Below are positions 52,366 through 60,748 of a stretch of DNA of 64,000 bases, piece after piece. Within the stretch, counting starts at the first letter, position 1, and the number at the start of each line of letters is the position of its first letter. Below the pieces are notes generated by a model. The model searched no databases. It was not told the DNA's origin and saw only the letters and a program-made list of their open reading frames with translations. Position numbers and translations under genes: made by a program. This DNA comes from Caldilineales bacterium (lineage in GTDB: Bacteria > Chloroflexota > Anaerolineae > J102). Where the stretch lies: positions 32,877-96,876 of the forward strand of contig JAGFJG010000090.1 in the NCBI GenBank assembly GCA_024102915.1, in the 5' to 3' direction.

Positions 52366-52429
52366 TGGCTTTCACGCCCTCCCGCATCACATTTCTTGCT
52401 AATCCCTTTTTCCAACTCACGAGGTACTT

Positions 52430-53200
52430 ATGAGCACTCCAACCACAATTGATTTGCCATTCCCCGATACCGAAAATCTGCGGCTTCGTCTCGCCGTGGG
52501 CGCTTGCCGCCTGATCATCCGGCCGGGCGCGGGCGAGCGCTGGGTGACCGGCACATACGACGATCCTTCGAATGCCGTGCCGCTGCGCATCACGCAAGAG
52601 GGCGGCAATGTCACTATTTCGCAGGAAGTGAACTGGCCGCAGACCTGGGGGACTTTCAAAGAACCGCCAACCTTCGATCTCGTCCTGGGGGCAGGCCGCG
52701 CCTATAGCCTGGCACTTGAGGGCGGCGCCAGCGAGACCGATGTCGATCTGGGCGGGCTGCCCATCACCCGCTTGACAATCAAATATGGGGCGGGCAAACA
52801 GGTGATCGATTTTTCTGCGCCCAACCCTCAAAAAATGTCCGATCTCACCGTAGCCATGGGTGCGGCGGGATTGGATATCAGCAATCTGGCGAATGCCCGC
52901 TTTGCCTACATGTCGGTGGAAGGCGGGGCTGCTGGCTGCAATCTCGACTTCGGCGGCGATCTGACTCAGGATGCGATGGTGCGGATCACGGCGGCTGTAT
53001 CGGGCATCGAGTTGCGCGTGCCTAAATCCACAGCCGTCAAGGCCAGCGCCGAGACCATCCTGGGCGGGTTCGATGTCGGGGATGGCTTCATGAAGAAAGA
53101 AGGCGCATTCTGGAACGAGGCAGCCTTGCAGGGCGGCTCGCCTTTGCTCACTATCACCGCTAGCGTCACGATGGGCGGCATCGATCTGCGCCTGACTTAA
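52430..53200 (+). CDS. Toast-rack-type (LiaF-like) beta-repeat protein
   Basis: 256 aa with a GAGGT site before ATG 52430. No signal peptide. A repetitive beta structure of the toast-rack/DUF2154 type is evident: LRLAVGACRLIIRPGAGERWVTGTYDDP near 20-48, LVLGAGRAYSLALEGGASETDVDLGGLPI, LTVAMGAAGLDISNLANARF, and a last rung SVTMGGIDLRL. Related domains in LiaF-type proteins act in envelope-stress sensing. Together with DUF2807, SRPBCC and CPBP proteins in the same run, this hints at membrane homeostasis. Function is inference. Confidence 0.75.
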   Translation: MSTPTTIDLPFPDTENLRLRLAVGACRLIIRPGAGERWVTGTYDDPSNAVPLRITQEGGNVTISQEVNWPQTWGTFKEPPTFDLVLGAGRAYSLALEGGASETDVDLGGLPITRLTIKYGAGKQVIDFSAPNPQKMSDLTVAMGAAGLDISNLANARFAYMSVEGGAAGCNLDFGGDLTQDAMVRITAAVSGIELRVPKSTAVKASAETILGGFDVGDGFMKKEGAFWNEAALQGGSPLLTITASVTMGGIDLRLT

Positions 53201-53217
53201 TGGCGGCCACCTCGACA

Positions 53218-53313
53218 AAACCGCAGAGAGCGCAGAGACCACAGAGAAAACAACTGATTTCGAGCCTCAAAAACTCGTGAAATCTCTGCGTTCTCCGCGG
53301 CCTTTGTGGTTAA
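53218..53313. repeat. Intergenic inverted-repeat element, CGCAGAG type (CACAGATTT relative)
   Basis: The left arm CCGCAGAGAGCGCAGAG and the right arm ending CCTTTGTGGTTA, with CTCTGCGTTCTCCGCGG, are imperfect complements with 9-bp units. It fills most of the 164-bp gap before the small hypothetical gene. Confidence 0.7.
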
Positions 53314-53364
53314 AAACCTCTTTACGGACTTGATTCAACCGCACGGCGATTGAGGTCGAAGACG

Positions 53365-53670
53365 ATGTGGATATTCCTGAATGACGCATTCCTGAGCATT
53401 GTGGCGCACCGCGATGAGCCGGAGATGTTGCTGGTGCGCTCGCGCTTTCCTGATGATATCGGCCGGGTGTTCCCCGATGCCGTCGTCGAGCACACCCCGG
53501 CGTTCGACTATCCCTACCGCACGGTGCTGGCCCGAACGGAAGTGGCCCAGACGTTGGCTGCCCATGTGGAGACGATCCCCTATCCTAACTTCAAGAATTC
53601 GATCAAGGAACACTGGCGGCACAATACATACTTTAACGTCTACAACGCCGTCGAGAAAGACCAGCGCTAA
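53365..53670 (+). CDS. Small conserved hypothetical protein
   Basis: 101 aa from ATG 53365. It begins MWIFLNDAFLSIVAHRD and continues with LLVRSRFPDDIGRVFPDA, DYPYRTVLARTEVAQTLA and IPYPNFKNSIKEHW. This pattern belongs to a family seen in diverse bacteria and some phages, for which I know no function. No membrane segment, cysteine cluster or DNA-binding motif is visible. It is followed at once by the ACGCGGAT-type repeat and the convergent glycosyltransferase. Confidence 0.7.
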   Translation: MWIFLNDAFLSIVAHRDEPEMLLVRSRFPDDIGRVFPDAVVEHTPAFDYPYRTVLARTEVAQTLAAHVETIPYPNFKNSIKEHWRHNTYFNVYNAVEKDQR

Positions 53671-53682
53671 GAGAAAAAATCG

Positions 53683-53781
53683 TACGCGGATTTGCGCGGA
53701 TGCGACGGAGCAACGTGGATATTTTTCCGGTTAATTTACCTTCCAAAATTTGCGACAATCAGCGTCATCCGCGTCCTATTC
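53683..53781. repeat. Intergenic inverted-repeat element, ACGCGGAT type, copy 2
   Basis: Shares its left start (TACGCGGATT) and right end (CATCCGCGTCCTATTC) with 3324-3436. It runs 17 bp into the convergent glycosyltransferase, encoding that protein's last residues (RIGRG) and its TGA stop. Confidence 0.75.
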
Positions 53782-54886
53782 TTTTCGTCTCCATCATAGC
53801 CAGATAGACCTGATAGGTGTCGGCGGCGACCTGCGCCTGCGTAAATCGTTCCAGCGCTCGTCGCCGTCCTTTTGCGCCCAGGGTCGCGCGCAAATCCGGC
53901 TGCGCCTGCAACGCCTGCAAATGCCCGGCCAGCGCCCGCTCGTCTCCCTCGGGGAAAATCAGCCCGGCATCGCCGATCACCCTGGGTATTTCGCCGCTGT
54001 TGGAACCGACCACGGGCACGCCGCAGGCCATCGCTTCCACCAGCACCCGGCCAAACTGCTCCATCCAGTTGGTGCGCGTGCGTGAGGGCAACACGAAGGC
54101 GTCCAATGTCTGGTAGAACGCCGGCATTTCGGTCGAGGGGATCCTGGCATCCCACCCGATTCGCTGCTCGATGCCGAGTTGGGCGGCCAGCGCTTTCAGG
54201 CTTTGTTCCTGGGCGCCGCTGCCCGCCAGCCGCAATTGCCAATCGCCAACCAACATGGCGCAAGCTCGTAAGAGCGTGTCCAATCCCTTTTCGGGAACCA
54301 GCCCGCCGGCGTAGCCGATGGTGAACGGCCGGGCGGATTCGACGTCTCCGACCTGGCAAAAGAGGTCGGGGTCGATGCCGAACTGGGGGATGACGCTGAG
54401 CGGGCCTCGATAGCCTTTGCTGCGCAGGACCTCGGCTGCGGCTCGATTCCCGGCGATAGCATGGGCGCTGTGGCGATAGGCGTAGCGTTCCCACAGGCTG
54501 AAGGGCGGGGGATAGCGGCGGTTGAGGTTCTGCCAGGTGAAAAAACAGGCGGCGATGCCGCGAGCACGAGCCAGGCCGAGGGCGTGGCGGGTGGCGAAAT
54601 TGTACGGTTCTTCGTCGATGTGCAGGATGTCGGGTTTCAGTTCATCCAATTCCTGCGCCAGCCGCGGATAAAAGTGCCAGTGAAAACGACCGTTCAACGC
54701 CAGCGGCGTTTCGCGCAGTTCGTAGCCCTGGGTGAAAACCCGCTCGAGTTTCTGCATCCCGCGGCTGTCCTGCCAGGAAGGCGGGGCCAGCACCGTCAAT
54801 TCGATGTCCGGCAGCCTGCCCAGTTCCTCCAGCTTCCGTTGATAAGCCCCGACGATGCAGGCCTTGGAGAGCATGACGACGCGCAT
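53765..54886 (-). CDS. GT4-family glycosyltransferase
   Basis: A 373-aa GT-B enzyme. N-terminal domain: LSKACIVGAYQRKLEEL near 6-22, HWHFYPRLAQELDELKPDILHIDEEPYNF near 70-98, and CFFTWQNLNRRYP. The nucleotide-sugar domain has FTIGYAGGLVPEKGLDTLL (about 190-208) and the EX7E motif EQFGRVLVEA near 287-296, followed by VVGSNSGEIPRVIGDAGLIFPEGD. It transfers a sugar from a nucleotide donor; the acceptor is unknown. Monocistronic, with a 3' end inside an intergenic repeat. The C-terminal RIGRG comes from repeat sequence. Confidence 0.9.
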   Translation of the reverse strand: MRVVMLSKACIVGAYQRKLEELGRLPDIELTVLAPPSWQDSRGMQKLERVFTQGYELRETPLALNGRFHWHFYPRLAQELDELKPDILHIDEEPYNFATRHALGLARARGIAACFFTWQNLNRRYPPPFSLWERYAYRHSAHAIAGNRAAAEVLRSKGYRGPLSVIPQFGIDPDLFCQVGDVESARPFTIGYAGGLVPEKGLDTLLRACAMLVGDWQLRLAGSGAQEQSLKALAAQLGIEQRIGWDARIPSTEMPAFYQTLDAFVLPSRTRTNWMEQFGRVLVEAMACGVPVVGSNSGEIPRVIGDAGLIFPEGDERALAGHLQALQAQPDLRATLGAKGRRRALERFTQAQVAADTYQVYLAMMETKRIGRG

Positions 54887-54983
54887 ACGTGCATTCTAAC
54901 CCAGGATAGCCCTGGGGTGACAAAGCCTTATCGCTGCGGTCATGAAGTCAGTTTGCTATAATGGCAACAGCGCTAAGATTCAT

Positions 54984-55055
54984 CGACGATGAGGCGAAAG
55001 GATGATATGGACGATGGCATATCGTTCCATCGTCTACGTTCGTCCACTTTCGTCA
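54984..55055. repeat. Intergenic inverted-repeat element, GACGAT/CGTC type, copy 4
   Basis: The right arm has CGTC at 55031, 55041 and 55051, an exact 10-bp period. The left arm is the imperfect complement, ending in GGACGATGG. A half of the ATATTGG-type element (CAATCTCCAATCCCCAATCC) follows at about 55067-55086, directly before the P450 start. Confidence 0.7.
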
Positions 55056-55088
55056 ACTCATAAACTCAATCTCCAATCCCCAATCCTC

Positions 55089-56456
55089 ATGACCCAACCC
55101 ACCCAACCTGAAATCACCCTCGCCGAATCCGCTCCCCGCCCGCAGCGCGTACCCGGCCTGCCCTTCGTCGGCAACGCCCTGGACATGGCCCGCGACCCCT
55201 CCGCCTTTTTCGTGGATATGTACCGGCGGCATGGCCCGGTCTTCCGCATCAAGGTGCTGGGCGAGGAATACACCGTGCTGGCCGGGCCGGAAGCCAATCT
55301 CTTCATGTCGCGGCAGAGCGCCGGGCATTTGCGCTCGCGCGAGTTTTGGCAGGGCATGGTCGAGGAGTTCGAGGCGACGACGCTGATGGTGGCCGAGGAT
55401 GGCGAACGCCACGCCGACATGCGCAAGATCATGCAGCCGGGCTTTTCCCGCTCGGTGCTGAACGGCCGCTACCAGGAAGTGATCGACATCACCGACGACG
55501 TGCTGAAACGCGAATGGCAGCCGGGGACCGAGGTGCCGGTGGTGCAAGCGATGCAGCGCCTCGTCACCAAGCAGTTGGGGCAGATCATCGCCAACCAGTC
55601 GCCCGGCGATTACGTGGACGACATCCGCCTGTTTATCAAGCGCATCCTCAACGTGCGCGTCACCCACCAGCGTCCCGGGTTCATGATGCAACTGCCCGAC
55701 TACAAGCGGGCCAAGAGCCGTTTCTTCGAGTTGGGCCAGTCGATGCTCGACAACCACGAATCCGACCCCGAACGCCCCACCATCCTCATCGACGACCTGA
55801 TCCGGGCTTCTGAGGAACGCCCCGACCTCTTCCCTGAGTCCGACCTGGTCAGCGAAGTGATCAGCCCCTACATCGCCGGGCTGGATACCGTGGCCAACAC
55901 CACCGCCTCGTTCGTCTATGCCGTGCTCAAACACCCGGACGTGTTGCAGCGCATCCAGACGGAAGCGGACGCGCTATTCGCTCAGGGAGCGCCCACCATG
56001 AGCATGCTCAAAAACGACGCCCCCGCCCTGTTCGGCGCATACATGGAGACACTGCGGCTGTACCCCATCGCCGTGGCCGCCATGCGCAATGCCGACAGCG
56101 ATTTCGTGTTCGAGGGCTGCCAGGTGCGCGAGGGCGAGCCAATCTACATGGCGACGGCGGTCTCGCACTTCCTGCCCGAATTCTATCCTGACCCCCTCAC
56201 GTTCGACGTGGATCGGCCGGTGCAGCAATACCGGCAGCCGGGCGCGTTTGCACCATTCGGCCTGGGGCCGCACACTTGCCTGGGCGCGGGCATGGCCGAA
56301 ATCCTCATCCTGCTGAGCATGGCCACGCTGTTCAATCGTCTGGATCTGGCGCTCAGCCCGCCCGACTACGAACTCAAACTCAGCGTCGCCCCCACCCCCG
56401 GCCCAGAAGCGAAGTTCAGGGTGCGCGTGGTGGGACGGCGAACGGCCGCAAACTAG
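55089..56456 (+). CDS. Cytochrome P450
   Basis: 455 aa from ATG 55089; the 29 upstream in-frame codons are repeat DNA. Marks of a soluble bacterial P450: a proline-rich entry (QRVPGLPFVGNALDM), the I-helix oxygen-activation motif SPYIAGLDTVANTT near 262, the K-helix ETLRLYP near 322, and the haem loop FGLGPHTCLGAGMAE with axial Cys397. The pattern is CYP51-like in general layout, but I cannot name a subfamily. It hydroxylates an unknown hydrophobic substrate using external ferredoxin/reductase, neither of which is encoded nearby. Flanked by unrelated genes, so the pathway is open. Confidence 0.93.
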   Translation: MTQPTQPEITLAESAPRPQRVPGLPFVGNALDMARDPSAFFVDMYRRHGPVFRIKVLGEEYTVLAGPEANLFMSRQSAGHLRSREFWQGMVEEFEATTLMVAEDGERHADMRKIMQPGFSRSVLNGRYQEVIDITDDVLKREWQPGTEVPVVQAMQRLVTKQLGQIIANQSPGDYVDDIRLFIKRILNVRVTHQRPGFMMQLPDYKRAKSRFFELGQSMLDNHESDPERPTILIDDLIRASEERPDLFPESDLVSEVISPYIAGLDTVANTTASFVYAVLKHPDVLQRIQTEADALFAQGAPTMSMLKNDAPALFGAYMETLRLYPIAVAAMRNADSDFVFEGCQVREGEPIYMATAVSHFLPEFYPDPLTFDVDRPVQQYRQPGAFAPFGLGPHTCLGAGMAEILILLSMATLFNRLDLALSPPDYELKLSVAPTPGPEAKFRVRVVGRRTAAN

Positions 56457-56490
56457 AGACCAGCCTTCTTCGAGATTCCATCCTTTTGGC

Positions 56491-56545
56491 CGACGACGAT
56501 AGACGATTGTCAGTCGCCATCGTCCATCGTCCGTAATCTGTCGTC
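56491..56545. repeat. Intergenic inverted-repeat element, GACGAT type, copy 5
   Basis: CGACGACGATAGACGATTG on the left is opposed by CATCGTCCATCGTCCG and TGTCGTC on the right. Sits between the convergent P450 and HAD genes and could end both transcripts. Confidence 0.65.
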
Positions 56546-56563
56546 TTTATCTTGCCCCCAGGC

Positions 56564-57322
56564 TCAAATCTCAATCTCCCCCACCGATTCCTTGATCAGC
56601 GTGGGGCGATAAGGGAACCGCTCCACCTCGTCGCGGCTGGTGACGCCGGTCAGCACCAGGACGGTGTCCATGCCGCTCTCGATGCCGGCGATGATATCGG
56701 TGTCCATGCGGTCGCCCACCATAACCGTGTCCTCGGAGTGTACGTCGATGTAATTGAGGGCGGCGCGCATCATGAAGGGGTTGGGTTTGCCCACGAAGAA
56801 GGCAGCCTGCCCCGTGGCTTTCTCGATCAGCGCGGCCATGGCCCCGCACGCGGGCACGATGCCGCCTTCGCCCGGCCCATTCGGATCGGGGTTGGTAGCG
56901 ATGAATCTGGCCCCGGCGGCGATCAGGCGCACGGCTTTGGTCAACTGCGGCAGGTTGTAGCTGCTGGTTTCGCCCAGCACCACATAGTCGGGGTTCAGGT
57001 CCGTGATCACATAGCCCACATCGTGGATGGCCTGAGTGAGGCCGCTCTCACCGATGACGAAGGCCGTGCCGTCGGGCCGCTGGCTGTGTAGAAAACGGGC
57101 GGTGGCCATGGCCGATGTGAAGATGCGCTCCGGCGGGATTTCCAGGCCGATGCTGCTGAGACGATGCGCCAGGTCCTTGGGTGTGTAGACGGGGTTGTTG
57201 GTCAATACAAGATATTCGACGCCTTTTTGTTGCAGGCGTTTGATAAAGCGGTCTGCACCCGGCACCATTTCGGGGCCGCGCACAAGCACGCCATCCATAT
57301 CGGTTAAGTAGTTTTTAGTCAT
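56564..57322 (-). CDS. HAD-IIA (NagD-like) phosphatase
   Basis: 252 aa from ATG 57322. HAD motif I is [12 protein letters not shown] (Asp8 nucleophile, Asp10), motif II is LVLTNNP near 44-50, and motifs III/IV are [13 protein letters not shown] and [29 protein letters not shown] (Asp residues coordinate Mg). The cap is type C2, as in NagD/PGP phosphatases. It dephosphorylates sugar phosphates or nucleotides; downstream of a sugar kinase and dehydrogenase it could clear a sugar-phosphate intermediate. 94 bp, with a repeat, separate it from the dehydrogenase. Confidence 0.9.
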   Translation of the reverse strand: MTKNYLTDMDGVLVRGPEMVPGADRFIKRLQQKGVEYLVLTNNPVYTPKDLAHRLSSIGLEIPPERIFTSAMATARFLHSQRPDGTAFVIGESGLTQAIHDVGYVITDLNPDYVVLGETSSYNLPQLTKAVRLIAAGARFIATNPDPNGPGEGGIVPACGAMAALIEKATGQAAFFVGKPNPFMMRAALNYIDVHSEDTVMVGDRMDTDIIAGIESGMDTVLVLTGVTSRDEVERFPYRPTLIKESVGEIEI

Positions 57323-57387
57323 ATGTGTGATCCTGTTCAAAATTCCGAGTTCCAAAGGCGATGCTAACGCATGGCTGACGCCCGCGC

Positions 57388-57419
57388 AATACCGAATACG
57401 CAATCTGCATTACGTTTCA
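57388..57419. repeat. Intergenic element, AATACGCAAT/ATTACG type
   Basis: CGCAATACCGAATACGCAAT followed by CTGCATTACGTTTCACG contains GCAATAC/GAATACG units and their partial complement. The stop of the adjacent dehydrogenase (TCA at 57417-57419 on this strand) is its last three bases. Confidence 0.5.
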
Positions 57420-58484
57420 CGCCTTCTTCCACACCTCGGGATTGAGCAAGCAGGTGGGGCGTTCGCCCGCCAGCAACAGCAAAAGATCATCCACGATCAT
57501 GCGGCTGTGATGGGTGGGGATATCGCGGCTGGCTCCGGCCAGATGGGGGCTGAGGATGATGTTGTTCAGCGTGCGCAATGGATGATCCGCTGGCAAGGGC
57601 TCTTTTTCGTACACATCGATCGCCGCCCCGGCGATGCGGTCATCGCTCAGAGCCCGATAAAGGGCATCGTAGTCAACCAGCGCCGCCCTGGCCGTATTGA
57701 TGAAATAGGCGGTGGGTTTCATGGCCGCAAAGTGTGCGGCGCTGAAAAGCCCCCGCGTCTCTGCCGTGACCTTGGCCGCCATGACGACGAAATCCGCTCG
57801 CCCGGCCAGCTCGACCAACTCGACCTTTTGCGTTCCCAGCCCGGCCAATGCCTCCGCACTCAGGTAGGGGTCGTAGACCAGTACGCGCATGTCGAAAGCC
57901 AGGGCGCGGCGAGCTATCTCCCGACCGATGGCGCCGCAGCCCGCCAGTCCCAGGGTCTTGCCCGCCAGTTCCGGCCCCTGAAAACGGGCATAGGGCGCGC
58001 TCGGATCCAGACTCCACTCCGAGACCATGCGCCTTTGCGTTGGCGAAAGCGATCCCGGTGGGGCCGTCGCCGCCGCCTGGGTCAGTTCGTCGGTGTAGCG
58101 CAAGAGATGGTGGGCGCGGGGAATGTGCCGGGCGATGCCAATCATGAGGCCGAAGGTGTATTCGGCCACGGAGATGGCGTTGCGGCCCGGCGGATAGAGC
58201 ACAGGCAGTCCCCTCGCTGTGGCGGCGGCGATGTCCACGCTGGCGGCCGGTTCGTTGCGGCAGCAGGCCAAGACGCGTAGCCTCGGCGCAGTTTCCAACA
58301 CTTCCTGCGTGATCTCCTCGTATTCGAAAATGAAGATATCGATGTCGGCCAGTTCGCGGCGCAATTCCTCCGCGGTCAATTTGGTGCGGGTCACGCCCCA
58401 GCCGCCGTAACGCACTTCGGTTGGTTGGGGTCGCAGCCGCGCCAGTTGAGAGTCATCGAAACGGGCGGTTATCAACAGGCGCAT
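57417..58484 (-). CDS. D-isomer-specific 2-hydroxyacid dehydrogenase
   Basis: 355 aa. The NAD-binding motif TLGLAGCGAIGREIAR is near 172-187. Catalytic residues are visible: Arg in INTARAALVDYDAL near 260, Glu in YEKEPLPADHPL near 290, and His in LSPHLAGASRDIPTHHS near 310. The family (SerA, glyoxylate reductase, 2-hydroxyacid DH) reduces 2-oxoacids with NAD(P)H. The N-terminal substrate domain (1-100) is not diagnostic. It lies 4 bp after the FGGY kinase, so sugar-acid metabolism is likely. Confidence 0.9.
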   Translation of the reverse strand: MRLLITARFDDSQLARLRPQPTEVRYGGWGVTRTKLTAEELRRELADIDIFIFEYEEITQEVLETAPRLRVLACCRNEPAASVDIAAATARGLPVLYPPGRNAISVAEYTFGLMIGIARHIPRAHHLLRYTDELTQAAATAPPGSLSPTQRRMVSEWSLDPSAPYARFQGPELAGKTLGLAGCGAIGREIARRALAFDMRVLVYDPYLSAEALAGLGTQKVELVELAGRADFVVMAAKVTAETRGLFSAAHFAAMKPTAYFINTARAALVDYDALYRALSDDRIAGAAIDVYEKEPLPADHPLRTLNNIILSPHLAGASRDIPTHHSRMIVDDLLLLLAGERPTCLLNPEVWKKA

Positions 58485-58488
58485 GAGA

Positions 58489-60027
58489 TCATCCCTCAGC
58501 CCGATTCATGATTGCAGCCATGTGGTCGAACTCGTCGCGCAAACGCTCGTACAGGTCTCGGAAAACCGAATAGAGTTCATTGTAAAAGGCGTGCGCTTGC
58601 GGGTCCGGCTCGAATCGAGCCTCGATCTGCACCATCTGCCGCAGCGCGGCCTGCACATCGGGATAGACGCCCGCACCCATCCCGGCCAACACGGCCGCAC
58701 CGAAAGCCGCGCCCACCGAAGTCCGGGGCACGAGGATGGGGAGGTTCAGCACGTCGGCTTTGATCTGGTTCCACAGGGCGCTGCGACTGCCTCCGCCTAC
58801 CGAGCGAATTTCGGTCAGGCCCACGCCCGCGCGTTGGGCGATCTCGGCGTTGTGGCGCAGGGCGAAGGCCACGCCTTCCAGGATCGCCCGCACCATCGTT
58901 CCCTTGGTCGTTGCCAACGAGAGGCCGAAGAACAGCCCGCGGGCGTTGGAATGCCACAGGGGCGAGCGTTCGCCCATCATGTATGGCAGGAAGATAACGC
59001 CATCGCAGCCGGGCGCAACCTCAGCCGCCTGCCGGGTGAGCAATTCGTAGGCATCGATACCGGTTCTGGTCGCCTCTTGCACTTCCATGCCGCCGAATTG
59101 GTCGCGGAACCAGCGCAAGCTGGCGCCGGATGTAGCCAAAGCTCCCAGCAATAAATGCAGGTTGGGGACGGCATGCGGGCAGGCGATAAAGGCCGGTTCC
59201 ACCAGCCCGCGGTCGTTGGGCATAATCAAGACATTAGATGTGCCAGTCATTTCGGCGGCCACGCCCGCCTCGACCGCGCCCGCTTCCACCGCGGCGGCGG
59301 CCCCATCCACCACGCCCACCGCCACCGGCGTGCCCGCGCGCAGGCCCGTGACCTCAGCAGCGGAGCGACTGACCTCGCCATGCAGTTCATAGGCGGGGCG
59401 CAGCGGCGAAAACTGGCCGGGCGTGACGCCACACAACTCGCACAATTCTGGCGACCAATCATCGGCCTGCCAATCGCGCAATTGCAGCAGACCGCCGTGC
59501 ACTGGATCCAGCCCGGAGACGCTCGCCAGTTTGCGGCTGATGAAGCCGTTGGCCTGCTCAAAATAGGCGGTTCGGGCGAAGTTCTCGGGCTCGTTCTGGC
59601 GCAGCCAGCGGATTTTGGCAGCAACGTAAAAGGGGTCGGCGCGATTGCCGGTGATGCGGACGATTTCTTCCGCGCCCACGGCGTCGCGCAATTCCACGGC
59701 TTCGGCCTCCGCCCGCCGGTCCATCCAGATCAGAGCTGGGCGAACAGGCTTGCCGTCACGGTCGAGAGCCAGCATGGTCGGGGCCTGGGCGCTGATGCCC
59801 ACGGCCAGGATGCGGTCGGCGGCGTCCGGCGCTTTTGCCAGCACCTTATTCACAGCCGCGCACACGCCCCGCCACCAGTCCTCGGGGTCTTGCTCGGCCC
59901 AGCCGGGGCGAGGGTGCGAGAGGGGGTATTCGGCGTCGGCGCTGGCGATCAGGCGGCCATCGAAGGAGAACAACGCTGCCTTGGCGCCGCTCGTGCCTGC
60001 GTCGATGCCGATCAGGAGGTCATTCAT
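58489..60027 (-). CDS. FGGY-family carbohydrate kinase (xylulokinase-like)
   Basis: 512 aa, full-length. The N-terminal ATPase motif LLIGIDAGTSGAKAALF is near 4-20, followed by AEYPLSHPRPGWAEQDPEDWW near 33-53, typical of xylulokinases. The catalytic base lies in GVVDGAAAAVEAG (Asp near 238). The C-terminal signature is IRSVGGGSRSALWNQIKADVL near 412-432. It phosphorylates a ketopentose or related sugar with ATP. It heads a unit with the dehydrogenase. The substrate could be D-xylulose or a rarer sugar, since no xylose isomerase is present. Confidence 0.9.
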   Translation of the reverse strand: MNDLLIGIDAGTSGAKAALFSFDGRLIASADAEYPLSHPRPGWAEQDPEDWWRGVCAAVNKVLAKAPDAADRILAVGISAQAPTMLALDRDGKPVRPALIWMDRRAEAEAVELRDAVGAEEIVRITGNRADPFYVAAKIRWLRQNEPENFARTAYFEQANGFISRKLASVSGLDPVHGGLLQLRDWQADDWSPELCELCGVTPGQFSPLRPAYELHGEVSRSAAEVTGLRAGTPVAVGVVDGAAAAVEAGAVEAGVAAEMTGTSNVLIMPNDRGLVEPAFIACPHAVPNLHLLLGALATSGASLRWFRDQFGGMEVQEATRTGIDAYELLTRQAAEVAPGCDGVIFLPYMMGERSPLWHSNARGLFFGLSLATTKGTMVRAILEGVAFALRHNAEIAQRAGVGLTEIRSVGGGSRSALWNQIKADVLNLPILVPRTSVGAAFGAAVLAGMGAGVYPDVQAALRQMVQIEARFEPDPQAHAFYNELYSVFRDLYERLRDEFDHMAAIMNRAEG

Positions 60028-60033
60028 ATTTGA

Positions 60034-60107
60034 GGATATTAGGAATCAGGTATTGGGTATTGGCGCATATGGAAAAGGTCGAATATCAAATACCAAATAG
60101 CGACTAC
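60034..60107. repeat. Intergenic inverted-repeat element, ATATTGG type, copy 3
   Basis: GGATATTAGGAATCAGGTAT and on is opposed by GAATATCAAATACC and CGACTACC. On the minus strand it begins GGTAGTCG, and that TAG is the stop of the O-methyltransferase, as in the copy at 8087-8165. Confidence 0.72.
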
Positions 60108-60745
60108 CGTTTGTAGGCCAGCAACAATCCATCCCGAATAGGCAAGATGGTTGCCGACCATGCAGGGTCGTTGAAAATCAGATCGGTGAATGCGCGCACG
60201 CCCTTGGTGCTGGCGGTTTGCACAGACTCGTCCCAAATGCGTCCGTGATAGAGCATGTTGTCCACGATCAAGACGCCGCCAGGCCGTAATTTTTCGGCTA
60301 TTACCGGCAGGGAAGCAGGATAGGCTTCCTTGTCGATATCGTTGAAAATGAAGTCGAACCCGCCCTTGCTTTGTTGCAGCGCTTCCACTGCTTCGCCCAC
60401 GTGATATTCGACCAGATCGGCATAGCCCAGGCGGCTCAGATGTTGCTGCGCCATGCCCGAAAGCTGTTCGTCCCACACTACGTGATGCACGCGTCCGCCG
60501 CCATTCTCGCGCACGGCTTTGGCGAACCAGGCTGTGGAATATCCATAGCCGGAACCCATCTCGAAAATCGAGCGGGCGTCGATCATGCGGGCGATGAGGT
60601 AGCAGGCGTGACCGGCGGCGGGACCGATAATGGGAAAGCGGTGCTCGGCAGCGTAGGCTTCCATCTTCAACATTTCTGGCGGCCTGGCCGGGGTCAGTTC
60701 GGTGAGATAGGCCTGCGCCTGACCATAGGTGAATTCTTCGGCCAT
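60104..60745 (-). CDS. Class I O-methyltransferase (catechol/caffeoyl-CoA OMT-like)
   Basis: 213 aa. IFEMGSGYGYSTAWFA near 58-73 is SAM motif I. Also visible are HHVVWDEQL, FDFIFNDIDKEAYP with the metal-binding Asp-Asn-Asp cluster near 128-141, and LRPGGVLIVDNML near 152-164 (third metal ligand). These Mg-dependent enzymes methylate hydroxyls of phenolics or of small secondary metabolites. The ATG is 3 bp behind the natural stop of the damaged VOC gene, so the pair formed one operon. Its stop codon is part of an intergenic element. Confidence 0.9.
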   Translation of the reverse strand: MAEEFTYGQAQAYLTELTPARPPEMLKMEAYAAEHRFPIIGPAAGHACYLIARMIDARSIFEMGSGYGYSTAWFAKAVRENGGGRVHHVVWDEQLSGMAQQHLSRLGYADLVEYHVGEAVEALQQSKGGFDFIFNDIDKEAYPASLPVIAEKLRPGGVLIVDNMLYHGRIWDESVQTASTKGVRAFTDLIFNDPAWSATILPIRDGLLLAYKR

Positions 60746-60748
60746 TTT

